DNA from: Streptomyces griseicoloratus
GTDB taxonomy: Bacteria > Actinomycetota > Actinomycetes > Streptomycetales > Streptomycetaceae
Assembly: GCF_014534645.1 (NCBI RefSeq)
Contig: NZ_JACVQF010000234.1
Location: 1 to 64,000, forward strand
Reading direction: 5' to 3'
Length of the DNA: 64,000 bases
Position 1 is the stretch's first letter. Each line of letters opens with the position of its first letter. A model generated the notes under the pieces. The model was not told the DNA's origin, did not search any database, and was given only the letters and a program-made list of their open reading frames with translations. A program made the translations under genes and the position numbers. Below, in pieces: positions 16,559-27,852 of the stretch.

Positions 16559-18675
16559 TGCTCTACGGGATCGCCGCCGCCACCGCCTCCTTCCTCCTCG
16601 CCGCCCTGTTCACCGCGGTGCTGGGGGCACTCTCCCTGCGCCTGGCCCTCGTCGACCGGCGCCGCCGCCGGCCCGTGCCCCTGATCGGGGGCGTGGCCGT
16701 CGTCCTCGTCACCGGACTGGTCGCGGGGGCCGGGGACTGGACGGGTGTCGTGCCCCTCGGGTCATGGGCGTCCCGGCTGCTCGTCGCCGGGATCGCCGTC
16801 GGGGTGCTCGGTCTGGCGGCCGACGTGTGGCGGCTGCGGCGCCGGTGGGTGGTCGTCGGTACGGCGGCCGCGGCGGCGTGCGTGGTGCCGTACGAGGAGA
16901 CGGGGCTGTGGGCCGGGGTGCTGGCGGTGGGCTGGATCGCGCTGGTCGCCGCCGCCTTCCGGGCGCTCGACCACGCCGACGGGGTGGCCGGCACGGTGGG
17001 CGTCGTGACCGCCTTCGGCGTCGGCGTCTGCGCGGCGGCCGAGGTGATGGACGGGCTCATGGTGCTGCTGAGCGTGCTGGCCGCCGCGCTCACCGGTTTT
17101 CTGCTGCACAACTGGCATCCGGCGCGGATCGCGCTGGGGGCGGCCGGGGCGCTGTTCGCGGGCTTCGTGATCGCCGGGGCGGCGGTGTTCACCCGGGCGG
17201 CGCACGAGCCCGGAGCCAGTGCGGGGGTGCTGTTCGCGCTCACCGCGGTCGTGAGCGCGGACGCCGTCCTCGTCCTGCTCTCGCGCCGGCTCGCCGGGCG
17301 GCCCGCGGCGCGCGGCGGACCCGACCACCTCGCCCACCGGCTGCGGCGGCTCGGGCTCACACCGCAGGGCGCGACGGTGCTGCTCGGTGTCGCGGCGTTC
17401 TCCGCGGTGCTCACCGGGGTGCTGGCGCACGCCGGCTGGGCGAGCGGGTCGGCCGTGCTGTGGGTGGCGGGCACGGCGGCCGTCGGGGTGCTCGGGCTGC
17501 TGCGCGTGCGGGTGTACGAACCGCGCCGGCCGACGGCCTCCGCGACGAACGGACTGCGCCGGCCGGCGGGCTCCGCGACGGACGGCTCGCGCCGGCCCGC
17601 GGGCTCTCTGCCGCAGGGGTCGCCTCGGCCGGCGGGGTCTCTGTCGCAGGGGTCGCGTCGGTCGGCGGGTTTCTCGGCGGGTGAGCCGCGGCGGGCGGTG
17701 GGTGTGCCGATGGGTGCGGCGCGGGGCGCGGTGGAGGCGGTGGGACGGGGGGCGCGTGGCGTGGCGAGTGTCGTGGGACGTGCGCCGCGTGCGCCGCGTG
17801 GCGTGGTGGATGAGGCGCCGCGTGCGCCGCGTGGCGTGGTGAGCGCAGTGGCGCGTGCGCCGCGCGAGGCGGCGGGCATTATGGGGCGTGCACCGCGCGA
17901 GGCGGTGAGCATTGCGAGGCGCGCACCGCGCACGACAGGTAGTGCGACGGGCCGCGCGCCCCTCGGCGCCGTGAGCGCGCTGCTGCGCGGGCAGCGCCGA
18001 GCACCGGACGTTTCGGTGCGCGACCGCCGGGGGTCGGGCACCTCACTGCGCGAGCGCCAGGGACCGGACGCCTCGGTACGCGAGCGCCGGGGACCGGACG
18101 CTTCAGTGCGCGACAGCCAGGGACCGGACACCTCGGCGCGCGACCGCCGGGGGCCGGACACTTCAGTGCGCGAGCGCCGGCGCGGAACGGACGCTCCGGT
18201 GTCGCAGCCGCGCGATGCGGCTCCGCTGCATGAGCCGCATCGGTCGCCGGACGTCCGGGTACAGGAGCCACGTCGGGCGCCGGAGCCCCTGGGGTTCGCG
18301 CCCCACTGGATGCCGCTCGGTCCCCTGGAGTACGACTCCTGGCGGATGCCGCCCGTCCCCCGTGGATACGTTGAATACCTTGACTACGTCGCCTACGAGT
18401 CCCGGCGTACGGCGCCCCCCGACCCCCTCGGGTACGCCCCCGGCCGCACCCCGGATCCCCCGCAGCCCGACCCCCGCCGGCTGCCGGACCTCCCTGAGCC
18501 CCCCGACCCCCACGGGACGCCGCGGAACCCCCCGCTTCGGGAACCCCGCCAGGCGTCGGTGGCGTCGGAAGTGTCGTTGCCCGAGTCCCTCCAGGCGGCG
18601 AATTTCCCGGTTCGGCAGGCCAGCCGCGCCGAGTTTCCGCAGGTCAGCGCGCCGTTGCGTGTAAGGAGTAGATAA
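16558..18675 (+). CDS. Degenerate MraY/WecA-like membrane protein with long repetitive tail
   Basis: 705 residues. Residues 1-320 form about ten membrane helices with remnants of the polyprenyl-phosphate phosphosugar transferase family: RRRPVPLIGGVAVVL, the ALDHADGVAGTVG position of the N/D-x-x-D-G motif, LLHNWHPARIALG, and PDHLAHRLRRLGL (the HIH-like loop). The F-M-G-D metal motif is absent, so activity is doubtful. Residues 330-705 are Arg/Pro/Gly-rich and repetitive: a 13-residue RAPR-type series, then six 10-residue R-x-R-R-G-P-D-A-S-V units, then a Pro/Tyr-rich end. It starts leaderless and precedes dnaK. Confidence 0.75.
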   Translation: MLYGIAAATASFLLAALFTAVLGALSLRLALVDRRRRRPVPLIGGVAVVLVTGLVAGAGDWTGVVPLGSWASRLLVAGIAVGVLGLAADVWRLRRRWVVVGTAAAAACVVPYEETGLWAGVLAVGWIALVAAAFRALDHADGVAGTVGVVTAFGVGVCAAAEVMDGLMVLLSVLAAALTGFLLHNWHPARIALGAAGALFAGFVIAGAAVFTRAAHEPGASAGVLFALTAVVSADAVLVLLSRRLAGRPAARGGPDHLAHRLRRLGLTPQGATVLLGVAAFSAVLTGVLAHAGWASGSAVLWVAGTAAVGVLGLLRVRVYEPRRPTASATNGLRRPAGSATDGSRRPAGSLPQGSPRPAGSLSQGSRRSAGFSAGEPRRAVGVPMGAARGAVEAVGRGARGVASVVGRAPRAPRGVVDEAPRAPRGVVSAVARAPREAAGIMGRAPREAVSIARRAPRTTGSATGRAPLGAVSALLRGQRRAPDVSVRDRRGSGTSLRERQGPDASVRERRGPDASVRDSQGPDTSARDRRGPDTSVRERRRGTDAPVSQPRDAAPLHEPHRSPDVRVQEPRRAPEPLGFAPHWMPLGPLEYDSWRMPPVPRGYVEYLDYVAYESRRTAPPDPLGYAPGRTPDPPQPDPRRLPDLPEPPDPHGTPRNPPLREPRQASVASEVSLPESLQAANFPVRQASRAEFPQVSAPLRVRSR
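18001..18180 (+). repeat. Six 30-bp coding tandem repeats
   Basis: Six units of exactly 30 bp inside the tail of the MraY-like gene, each around GGACCGGACNCCTCGGTGCG followed by CGAGCGCCGG. They encode a 10-residue charged unit. Mismatches between units are mostly synonymous or conservative. Confidence 0.85.
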
Positions 18676-18677
18676 GA

Positions 18678-18698
18678 GTTGAGTCCTCCCGACTCACC
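18678..18698. promoter_or_regulatory. HspR operator (HAIR), imperfect copy upstream of dnaK
   Basis: GTTGAGT-N7-ACTCACC matches the HAIR consensus CTTGAGT-N7-ACTCAAG in 11 of 14 arm positions. It lies about 70 bp before the dnaK start and just before a TTGACC -35-like box at 18703-18708. HspR binds several such inverted repeats at the dnaK promoter of S. coelicolor. Confidence 0.75.
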
Positions 18699-18706
18699 TC
18701 TGTTGA

Positions 18707-21273
<2,567 letters not shown>

Positions 21274-21309
21274 CGTAATCACTGAAGACGGGAAGGAGGG
21301 ACGTCGGGG

Positions 21310-22491
21310 ATGAGTACCAAGGACTTCATCGAGAAGGACTACTACAAGGTCCTCGGCGTCCCCAAGGACGCCACCGAGGCCGAGATCAAGAAGGCGTACC
21401 GGAAGCTCGCCCGCGAGTACCACCCGGACGCCAACAAGGGCAACGCCAAGGCCGAGGAGCGCTTCAAGGAGATCTCCGAGGCGAACGACGTCCTCGGCGA
21501 CCCCAAGAAGCGCAAGGAGTACGACGAGGCCCGCACCCTCTTCGGCAACGGCGGATTCCGCCCGGGGCCGGGGGCGGGCGGCGGCTCCTTCAACTTCGAC
21601 CTGGGCGACCTCTTCGGAGGCGGCGCCCAGGGCGGGGGCGGGGCCGGCGGCTTCGGCGGCGGGCTCGGTGACGTCTTCGGGGGCCTGTTCAACCGCGGCG
21701 GCGCCGGCGCCGGCACGCGGACCCAGCCACGGCGCGGCCAGGACATCGAGTCCGAGGTGACCCTCAGCTTCACGGAGGCCATCGAGGGCGCGACCGTCCC
21801 GCTGCGCATGTCGAGCCAGCAGCCCTGCAAGGCCTGCTCGGGCACCGGCGACAAGAACGGCACACCGCGCGTGTGCCCGACCTGCGTCGGCACCGGTCAG
21901 GTCGCCCGGGGCTCGGGCGGCGGCTTCTCGCTGACCGATCCCTGCCCGGACTGCAAGGGCCGCGGCCTGATCGCGGAGAACCCCTGCGACGTGTGCAAGG
22001 GCTCCGGACGCGCGAAGTCCTCGCGGACGATGCAGGTCCGCATCCCGGCCGGGGTGTCGGACGGCCAGCGCATCCGGCTGCGCGGCAAGGGCGCGCCGGG
22101 CGAGCGGGGCGGTCCGGCGGGTGATCTGTACGTGGTGGTGCACGTCAAGGAGCACCCGGTCTTCGGCCGCAAGGGCGACAACCTCACGGTCACCGTCCCG
22201 GTCACCTACCCGGAGGCGGCGCTGGGCGGCGAGGTGCGGGTCCCGACGCTGGGCGGTCCGCCCGTCACCCTGAAGCTGCCGGCGGGCACTCCCAACGGCC
22301 GCACCATGCGTGCCCGGGGCAAGGGCGCGGTCCGCAAGGACGGCACTCGCGGCGACCTGCTGGTCACCGTGGAGGTGAGTGTCCCGAAGGACCTGACGGG
22401 GAAGGCTCGTGACGCGCTGGAGGCGTATCGCGAGGCGACCGCGGACGAGGATCCGCGGGCGGAGCTGTTCCAGGCCGCGAAGGGAGCTTGA
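21310..22491 (+). CDS. dnaJ: Chaperone protein DnaJ
   Basis: 393 residues. The J domain (about 8-73) contains the HPD motif in [15 protein letters not shown] Gly/Phe-rich linker (about 80-145) is followed by the zinc domain with four C-x-x-C-x-G-x-G motifs ([32 protein letters not shown]) and the C-terminal client-binding domains. It stimulates DnaK ATPase and delivers clients. The stop lies 5 bp before the hspR ATG. Confidence 0.97.
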   Translation: MSTKDFIEKDYYKVLGVPKDATEAEIKKAYRKLAREYHPDANKGNAKAEERFKEISEANDVLGDPKKRKEYDEARTLFGNGGFRPGPGAGGGSFNFDLGDLFGGGAQGGGGAGGFGGGLGDVFGGLFNRGGAGAGTRTQPRRGQDIESEVTLSFTEAIEGATVPLRMSSQQPCKACSGTGDKNGTPRVCPTCVGTGQVARGSGGGFSLTDPCPDCKGRGLIAENPCDVCKGSGRAKSSRTMQVRIPAGVSDGQRIRLRGKGAPGERGGPAGDLYVVVHVKEHPVFGRKGDNLTVTVPVTYPEAALGGEVRVPTLGGPPVTLKLPAGTPNGRTMRARGKGAVRKDGTRGDLLVTVEVSVPKDLTGKARDALEAYREATADEDPRAELFQAAKGA

Positions 22492-22496
22492 GGGAG

Positions 22497-22952
22497 ATGG
22501 ACGGTCGTCGACGCAACCCGTATGAACTGACCGAGGAGACCCCGGTCTACGTCATCTCGGTGGCGGCCCAGCTCTCCGGTCTGCACCCGCAGACGCTGCG
22601 CCAGTACGACCGGCTGGGTCTGGTCTCCCCGGACCGCACGGCCGGCCGTGGCCGCCGCTATTCGGCCCGCGACATCGAACTGCTCCGTCAGGTGCAGCAG
22701 TTGTCGCAGGACGAGGGCATCAACCTGGCCGGCATCAAGCGCATCATCGAACTGGAGAACCAGGTCGCCGCGCTCCAGGCCCGGGTGGCGGAGCTGCAGG
22801 ACGCGCTGGACGGCGCGGCTTCGGCCATGCGTCAGCGCGAGGCGGCGGTGCACGCCTCGTACCGCCGGGACCTGGTGCCGTACCAGGAGGTGCAGCAGAC
22901 CAGCGCACTGGTGGTGTGGCGGCCGAAGCGGCAGCAGCAGTCGCCCGACTGA
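22497..22952 (+). CDS. hspR: Heat-shock autoregulator HspR
   Basis: 151 residues from ATG 22497, preceded by GAGGGAG; an in-frame TTG at 22488 is less likely. MerR-like winged helix: YVISVAAQLSGLHPQTLRQY and GRRYSARDIELLRQVQQL, followed by a coiled coil (LENQVAALQARVAELQDAL) and a basic tail ending KRQQQSPD. It represses dnaK, clpB and itself through HAIR sites, using DnaK as co-repressor. Last gene of the dnaK operon; a long hairpin follows. Confidence 0.97.
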   Translation: MDGRRRNPYELTEETPVYVISVAAQLSGLHPQTLRQYDRLGLVSPDRTAGRGRRYSARDIELLRQVQQLSQDEGINLAGIKRIIELENQVAALQARVAELQDALDGAASAMRQREAAVHASYRRDLVPYQEVQQTSALVVWRPKRQQQSPD

Positions 22953-22984
22953 CGGCGCGTAAAGGTTTCCGCCAGGACGTGGCC

Positions 22985-23024
22985 GCAGGGGCCCGGAGGT
23001 TCGGACGAACCTCCGGGCCCCTGC
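22985..23024 (+). terminator. Terminator of the dnaK operon
   Basis: Perfect 19-bp stem (22985-23003 with 23006-23024, 2-base gap as loop, so the real hairpin opens by a few pairs). It lies 33 bp after the hspR stop. Confidence 0.88.
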
Positions 23025-23223
23025 GCATGACCGCTGCATGGAGGGCCTGTAAAGGGAGTTGGGAGGCGATTCCGCTCCGTCTTCACGTCGGCTGCGGAGC
23101 GTGGTGTTGTCATCTCGTTAAGTGGTTCCGCTTGACGCTGTTGCCGCCGCCGCGTTGGCTTTTCAGTCACCTGGGTTGCAATGCGGCACCCGCGTCCGGA
23201 AGGCACCAGAAGTGAGCTCCTGC

Positions 23224-24330
23224 ATGCGTCGTATCGCCATATCCGTGGCAGCGTCCACGATGACCTTTTCGCTGGCAGCGTGCAGCGTGCTGAACGCCTC
23301 GGAGAGCGGCGACGGCGCGAGCCCGACCAAGGGCAACGACATCACCGTCGGGCTGCTGCTCCCGGAGACGGAGAACACGCGGTACGAGCAGTTCGACTAC
23401 CCCATCTTCAAGCAGAAGGTGGCCTCCCTCACCCGCGACCAGGGCAAGGTCGAGTACGCGAACGCCGGTGCGGACGCGGCGAAGCAGACCCAGCAGCTCC
23501 AGCAGATGATCGACGACAAGGTCGACGTGATCGTCCTGGACGCCGTCGACTCGCACGCCATCGCGAGCGGTGTGGAGAAGGCCAAGGACGCCGGCATCCC
23601 GGTCATCGCCTACGACCGGCTGGCCGAGGGGCCGATCGACGCCTACATCTCCTTCGACAACGAGCTGGTCGGCGAGGTCCAGGGCCGTTCCCTCATCGAG
23701 GCGCTGGGCGACGACATCGACAGCTCCGACAAGATCGTCATGATGAACGGCTCGCCCACCGACCCCAACGCCAAGCAGTTCAAGGCGGGGGCGATGTCCC
23801 AGCTGAACGGCAAGGTGACGATCGCCGAGAGCTTCGACACCAAGGACTGGAAGCCGGTGAACGCCGAGGCGAACATGGCCCAGGCGATCCAGTCGATCGG
23901 CAAGGACAACATCGCCGCGGTCTACTCCGCCAACGACGGCATGGCCGGCGGCGTCATCAAGGCGCTGGAGGCCGCGGGCGTGACCGAACTGCCGCCGGTC
24001 ACCGGTCAGGACGCGGAGCTGGCGGCGGTGCAGCGGATCGTCACCGGCGAGCAGTACATGAGCGTGTACAAGTCCTACCCGCAGGAGGCCGAGAACGCCG
24101 CGGAGATGGCCGTGGCGCGGGTCCAGGGGCGGGACATCCAGTTCGACGCGCTCACCCGTGACAGGGTCGACAGCCCCACGCACAAGGACATCCCGGCGCA
24201 GCTCGTGCCCGTCGTCGCCCTGACGAAGGAGAACATCGAGGAGACCGTCGTCGCGGACGGCATCCACAAGGTCTCCGACATCTGCACCGCCCGGATCGCG
24301 TCCGATTGTGCGGAGATCGGGCTGAAGTAG
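23224..24330 (+). CDS. Sugar-binding lipoprotein (type 1 periplasmic-binding protein), solitary
   Basis: 368 residues from ATG 23224; a GTG at 23212 is possible. The signal peptide ends in the lipobox SLAAC. The mature protein is a ribose/xylose-type binding fold: GLLLPETENTRYEQFDYPIF, QQLQQMIDDKVDVIVLDAVD, IPVIAYDRL, VYSANDGMAGGVIKALEAAG and the VTGQDAE hinge, closest in form to XylF. No permease or ATPase gene is adjacent, so it either serves a distant ABC importer or acts as a sensor. Its neighbours are LuxR-type regulators. Confidence 0.88.
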   Translation: MRRIAISVAASTMTFSLAACSVLNASESGDGASPTKGNDITVGLLLPETENTRYEQFDYPIFKQKVASLTRDQGKVEYANAGADAAKQTQQLQQMIDDKVDVIVLDAVDSHAIASGVEKAKDAGIPVIAYDRLAEGPIDAYISFDNELVGEVQGRSLIEALGDDIDSSDKIVMMNGSPTDPNAKQFKAGAMSQLNGKVTIAESFDTKDWKPVNAEANMAQAIQSIGKDNIAAVYSANDGMAGGVIKALEAAGVTELPPVTGQDAELAAVQRIVTGEQYMSVYKSYPQEAENAAEMAVARVQGRDIQFDALTRDRVDSPTHKDIPAQLVPVVALTKENIEETVVADGIHKVSDICTARIASDCAEIGLK

Positions 24331-24396
24331 CCCGTTCCGTCCGCCCCCTCAGCTTCCTGCAAGTGCGCCGTGCAGTGGTCGGGACATAGAGGGGCG

Positions 24397-24414
24397 GACC
24401 GGTGGTTACCGGTC
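24397..24414. promoter_or_regulatory. Inverted repeat upstream of the first LuxR-type gene
   Basis: GACCGGT and ACCGGTC form a perfect 7-bp inverted repeat around GGTT, 91 bp before the start codon. It is a plausible operator for autoregulation; no direct evidence. Confidence 0.4.
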
Positions 24415-24504
24415 GTCGCCCCGCGGAGAGCCGTGTTGCGGACCCGGTCCCGGCCGCGCATAGTTGCGCTGCGGAAACAGCCGGAACCGGGGGTGGGATG
24501 GGCG

Positions 24505-25539
24505 ATGGCCGGGCACGGGGCGGAGGAGCATCCACACGGTGCCGACCGACTGTGCGAGGCCGGGGACCGCGTGTACTCCCGGGCCGTACGACGCGGCCGC
24601 GTGCCGCGCCGGGACGCGGAGCCGGTGCCCTGCCTGCTGGAGCTGGCCCTGCTGCACCCCGACCCCGACGACATGGACTGGCTCGTGCCGACCTCTCCCC
24701 AGGAGGTCATGACCCGGCTGCTGCGCGGGGTGTACGACGAGGTCAGCGCCAGCCAGCGACGGGTGGGTTCGGCGGTGGCGGCCTTCGAGTGGTACGCCGG
24801 GCTCGGCGGCCGCGTCCCGGCCGCGGCCGCGACGGAGGGCACCGCGATCCGCGTACTGGACGGCCTGGCCCGGATCCAGGCCGCGATGGACGAGGCGACG
24901 GAGGCGTGCACGACGGAGGTGCTCACCGTCCAGCCCGGCGGCATCCGGCGCGAGCACGAGCTGTCGGAGGGACTGCACCGGGCGCTCGCGCTGCGCGGGC
25001 GCGGGGTGCGGATGCGGGACCTGTACACGCACGTGGCCCGGCACGGCCAGGGTCTGCTCAACTACCTGGAGCTGATGGGCGACGCGGTCGAGGCGCGGAC
25101 CCTGGACGAGGTCATCGACCGCCTCATCCTCTTCGACCGCACGGTGGCCTTCATTCCCGCCAACGCGGACCGCACGATGGCCCTGGAGCTGCGCCACCCG
25201 GGGCTGGTCGCCTACCTGGTGACGGTCTTCGAGCGCCTGTGGCGCCTGGCGCTGCCCCTGACGGCCCCGCTCCCGGACACCGGCATCGAGGGCATCTCGC
25301 ACCGCGAGCGGTCCATCGCGGCGCTGCTGGCGGAGGGCCACCAGGACGCGGTGATCGCCGAACGGCTCGGCATCAGCGTGCGGACCTGCCGGGCGCACAT
25401 CGCCCGGCTGTCGGAGACGCTCGGCGCGGCCAGTCGCACGCAGCTGGGCGTGCGCATCGCCCAGGTGGGCCTGGACGGCCCGCCGCGGCCCGCGGCATCC
25501 GTCAGCCTTGCGGATCGAGAATCCCCGACCGCCCGATGA
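24505..25539 (+). CDS. LuxR-type regulator with TrmB/PLD-like sensor domain (paralogue 1)
   Basis: 344 residues; ATG 24505 chosen, with GTG 24493 as alternative. The N-terminal helical part has the signature LLHPDPDDMDWLVPTSP. The middle (about 95-250) is a phospholipase-D-like effector domain of TrmB type: IRVLDGLARIQAAMDEATE, TTEVLTVQPGG, GRGVRMRDLYTHVAR and TVAFIPANADRTMALELRHP. The C-terminus is a LuxR helix-turn-helix (ERSIAALLAEGHQDAVIAER, SVRTCRAHIARL). No kinase or receiver domain is present, so it probably senses a ligand or a peptide. Its 3' end overlaps the converging paralogue 2 by 38 bp. Confidence 0.85.
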   Translation: MAGHGAEEHPHGADRLCEAGDRVYSRAVRRGRVPRRDAEPVPCLLELALLHPDPDDMDWLVPTSPQEVMTRLLRGVYDEVSASQRRVGSAVAAFEWYAGLGGRVPAAAATEGTAIRVLDGLARIQAAMDEATEACTTEVLTVQPGGIRREHELSEGLHRALALRGRGVRMRDLYTHVARHGQGLLNYLELMGDAVEARTLDEVIDRLILFDRTVAFIPANADRTMALELRHPGLVAYLVTVFERLWRLALPLTAPLPDTGIEGISHRERSIAALLAEGHQDAVIAERLGISVRTCRAHIARLSETLGAASRTQLGVRIAQVGLDGPPRPAASVSLADRESPTAR

Positions 25540-26524
25540 GGTAGCCGAGCTGGGCCCGGCTCTCGCTGCCGAGGGTGGCGGCGAGTTTGGCTATGTGGAC
25601 GCGCGCGGTGCGGACGTTCATGCCGAGGCGGTCGGCTATCGCGGTGTCGGTGTGCCCTTCGACGAGGAGGGCCGCGATGGCGCGCTGGCGGGGGGTGACG
25701 CCGTTCAGGGAGGGCAGCCGGGCGGCCTCCGGGAACATGGGTGTGGCGAGCTGCCACAGGCGCTCGAAAGTGGACACGAAGTAGGCGATCAACGCGGGGT
25801 GGCGGATCTCCAGGGCCATCGTGGCCTCCTCGTCGGCCGGGATGAAGGCGACCTTGCGGTCCGCGACGATGAGGCGGCGGGTCACCTCGTCCAGGGAGCG
25901 GGCCTCGGCGTCACCGCGCAGCTGCTCGTAGCGGGCGCGGACCAGCGGCAGATGACGCTGCGTGTGCTGGTAGAGGGTGCGGATGCGGCCACCCCGGTCG
26001 AGCAGGGCCTGGTCCCGCTCCAGCGAGAGGTTCTGGGCCAGCTTGCCGCGCCGGTCGCCGTAGTGGGCGTTGGGCTGGATGCACAGCAGCTCGCTCGCCG
26101 CGTCGTCCATGACCTCGCTGATGGACTGGTTGATCTCCGGGATGCCGCTGAGCACGCGCAGGGCCGGGGCGTCCGTGCCCGCCGTGAGGGGGCCGTCGAT
26201 CCGCATGAGCGGTTCGAACGTCTCGGCCAGCCGGGACTCCCGGTGTCTTTCCTCGGCGACGCGCTGCGCCGAGGCGCGCAGCAGCCGGTGCAGCGCGACG
26301 GCGGGGGCGACGGGCTCCAGCCAGGCCAGGTCGCAGACGGCGGGCTGCAGCAGGCCGAAGGCCGCCAGGCAGGGTGCCGCAGCCGCCTCCTCGGTGTGCA
26401 GCCGGCCCTCGCGCAGAGCCCGTGCGTACAGCGCCGTCCCCGCGGTGCAGAGGTCCTCCGGTCCGTGCTCGGCATGCGGTGCCACGGCGTCCGCGGTCTC
26501 GTGCCTGTCCGGCTCGCCGGTCAC
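25502..26524 (-). CDS. LuxR-type regulator with TrmB/PLD-like sensor domain (paralogue 2)
   Basis: 340 residues from the GTG at 26524 that overlaps the stop of paralogue 3 (GTGA), so the two are translationally coupled. Same architecture as its neighbours: LRVLSGIPEINQSISEVMDD, LCIQPNAHYGDRRGK, GRIRTLYQHTQRHLP, KVAFIPADEEATMALEIRHP, then the LuxR domain (QRAIAALLVEGHTDTAIADR, NVRTARVHIAKLAATLG). The N-terminal HPDPDD signature of the other two is replaced by QPAVCD, the main divergence. Confidence 0.85.
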   Translation of the reverse strand: MTGEPDRHETADAVAPHAEHGPEDLCTAGTALYARALREGRLHTEEAAAAPCLAAFGLLQPAVCDLAWLEPVAPAVALHRLLRASAQRVAEERHRESRLAETFEPLMRIDGPLTAGTDAPALRVLSGIPEINQSISEVMDDAASELLCIQPNAHYGDRRGKLAQNLSLERDQALLDRGGRIRTLYQHTQRHLPLVRARYEQLRGDAEARSLDEVTRRLIVADRKVAFIPADEEATMALEIRHPALIAYFVSTFERLWQLATPMFPEAARLPSLNGVTPRQRAIAALLVEGHTDTAIADRLGMNVRTARVHIAKLAATLGSESRAQLGYLIGRSGILDPQG

Positions 26525-27558
26525 GAGTGACTCCCACCCCCGATGCTCCGCTGTTCCTGCTCCAGGATTCCCGACTGGGCTATGAGGTAACCGAGCTGCG
26601 CGCGGCTGCCGCTGCCCAGGGCACTGGCCAGTTTGGCGATGTGGGCCCGGCAGGTGCGCACGTTCATGCCCAGGCGGCGTGCGATGGCTTCGTCGACGTG
26701 TCCCTCCACCAGGAGCTTGGCGATGGAGTGCTGGATGTCGGTGATGCCGTCGGGGGCGGTCTCGTAGGGGGCGCCGGCGCTCAGCGGGACGGCGCGGCCC
26801 CACATGAACTCGAACACCTTGATCAGATAGGCGACGAGGCCGGGGTGGCGGATCTCCAGGGCGACCTGGCGGTCGTCGCGGACGGGGATGAACGCGACGG
26901 TCTCGTCGCAGATGATGAGGCGTTCGACCAGTTCGTCGATGGTCCGGTACTCCGCCTTGCCGTTGGTGAAGCGGTCGACGTACGCCAGCCGTTCGGGGCT
27001 GTACCGGGCCGTGTGCTGGTAGAGCGTCCGGATCCGCACACCCCGCTCGGTCAGGGTCTTGTCACGCTCCAGTCCTTCGATGACCCTGCGTTCGGGATGG
27101 CGGGCGCTCGGCTGGACGGTCAGCACCTCGTTCCGGCACTGGTTGGTGGCCAGGTCGAGAGCCGCGTTGATGCGGTCGAGCCCCTCCAGCACGGTGATCG
27201 AGTGGGTGGGCGCCGCGCCCTGTGCGCTGAGGGCCATGAACGGCTCGAAGGCTTCCGCCAGCTCGATCGATGTCCGCCTGCGTTCCGAGATCTCCCGCTC
27301 GATCGGGTGGAGCCGCTGGGCCAGGGCGACCGAGGGGGGTACCGGCCGCAGCCAGTTCGGGTCGTCGGGATCGGGGTGCAGGAGGTCGAACTCCATCAGG
27401 CACGGGGTGGGCTCCACGTCCGCGCGGGCGATACGTCCGGTGCGCAGTGCGTTCGCGTAGAGACGCCCTCCCTCCTCGCACAGTTCAGTAATGGAGTGGG
27501 GATGTGTCTTGTTGGTCCGATTTAGTGTCAAATCTCCACCCCCCAGGGTCCTGAACAT
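26521..27558 (-). CDS. LuxR-type regulator with TrmB/PLD-like sensor domain (paralogue 3)
   Basis: 345 residues from ATG 27558. No strong ribosome site precedes it, and a 7-bp direct repeat overlaps the start codon, so the true start may be further inside. N-terminal LLHPDPDDPNWLRPVPP, PLD-like middle (ITVLEGLDRINAALDLATN, NEVLTVQPSARHP, GVRIRTLYQHTARYS, ETVAFIPVRDDRQVALEIRH) and C-terminal LuxR domain (DEAIARRLGMNVRTCRAHIA). It is transcribed divergently from the small peptide gene, 86 bp away, and is its most likely regulator. Confidence 0.85.
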   Translation of the reverse strand: MFRTLGGGDLTLNRTNKTHPHSITELCEEGGRLYANALRTGRIARADVEPTPCLMEFDLLHPDPDDPNWLRPVPPSVALAQRLHPIEREISERRRTSIELAEAFEPFMALSAQGAAPTHSITVLEGLDRINAALDLATNQCRNEVLTVQPSARHPERRVIEGLERDKTLTERGVRIRTLYQHTARYSPERLAYVDRFTNGKAEYRTIDELVERLIICDETVAFIPVRDDRQVALEIRHPGLVAYLIKVFEFMWGRAVPLSAGAPYETAPDGITDIQHSIAKLLVEGHVDEAIARRLGMNVRTCRAHIAKLASALGSGSRAQLGYLIAQSGILEQEQRSIGGGSHS

Positions 27559-27569
27559 GCAGGAACATG
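27553..27569. promoter_or_regulatory. Direct repeat GAACATG with 10-bp period
   Basis: GAACATG at 27553-27559 and 27563-27569, one helical turn apart, at the 5' edge of the divergent regulator/peptide intergenic gap. A dimeric LuxR-type protein could bind it. It overlaps the annotated start of paralogue 3. Confidence 0.4.
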
Positions 27570-27644
27570 ATGCACCGATCGTGTGGCCATGACGTGCCCG
27601 AATGAGACATCGTCTTATCCGACGGGGGAAGAGGGGACCTTCAA

Positions 27645-27851
27645 GTGAGGACGAAGCCGACTATGCCTAAGAGAATGCTTCGCTCGGTGCTTGTCGCCGC
27701 CTTCTCCGCCGTTGTGGCCTTCGGAGCGCTGAATGGCCTCTTCACTGCGCAGAGCGACGGGCGAGCCGACAGCGTCGAGTCAGTCGTGGTGTCCGCCCCG
27801 CCGGCCGGCGAGGACACCCATGTCGGCACGAATGACACCATTTGGTCTTGA
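27645..27851 (+). CDS. Secreted small peptide precursor, candidate signal or RiPP precursor
   Basis: 68 residues from a GTG with GAGGGG 7 bp upstream; ATG 27663 is an internal alternative. A basic N-terminus (KPTMPKRMLR) precedes a single hydrophobic segment (VLVAAFSAVVAFGALNGLF), then a polar acidic stretch (AQSDGRADSVESVVVSAPPA) and a C-terminus GEDTHVGTNDTIWS. The layout is leader or signal plus a short core with one Trp. The stop is 1 bp from the ATG of the next gene. Divergent from three LuxR-type genes. I do not recognise a named family. Confidence 0.7.
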   Translation: MRTKPTMPKRMLRSVLVAAFSAVVAFGALNGLFTAQSDGRADSVESVVVSAPPAGEDTHVGTNDTIWS

Positions 27852-27852
27852 C

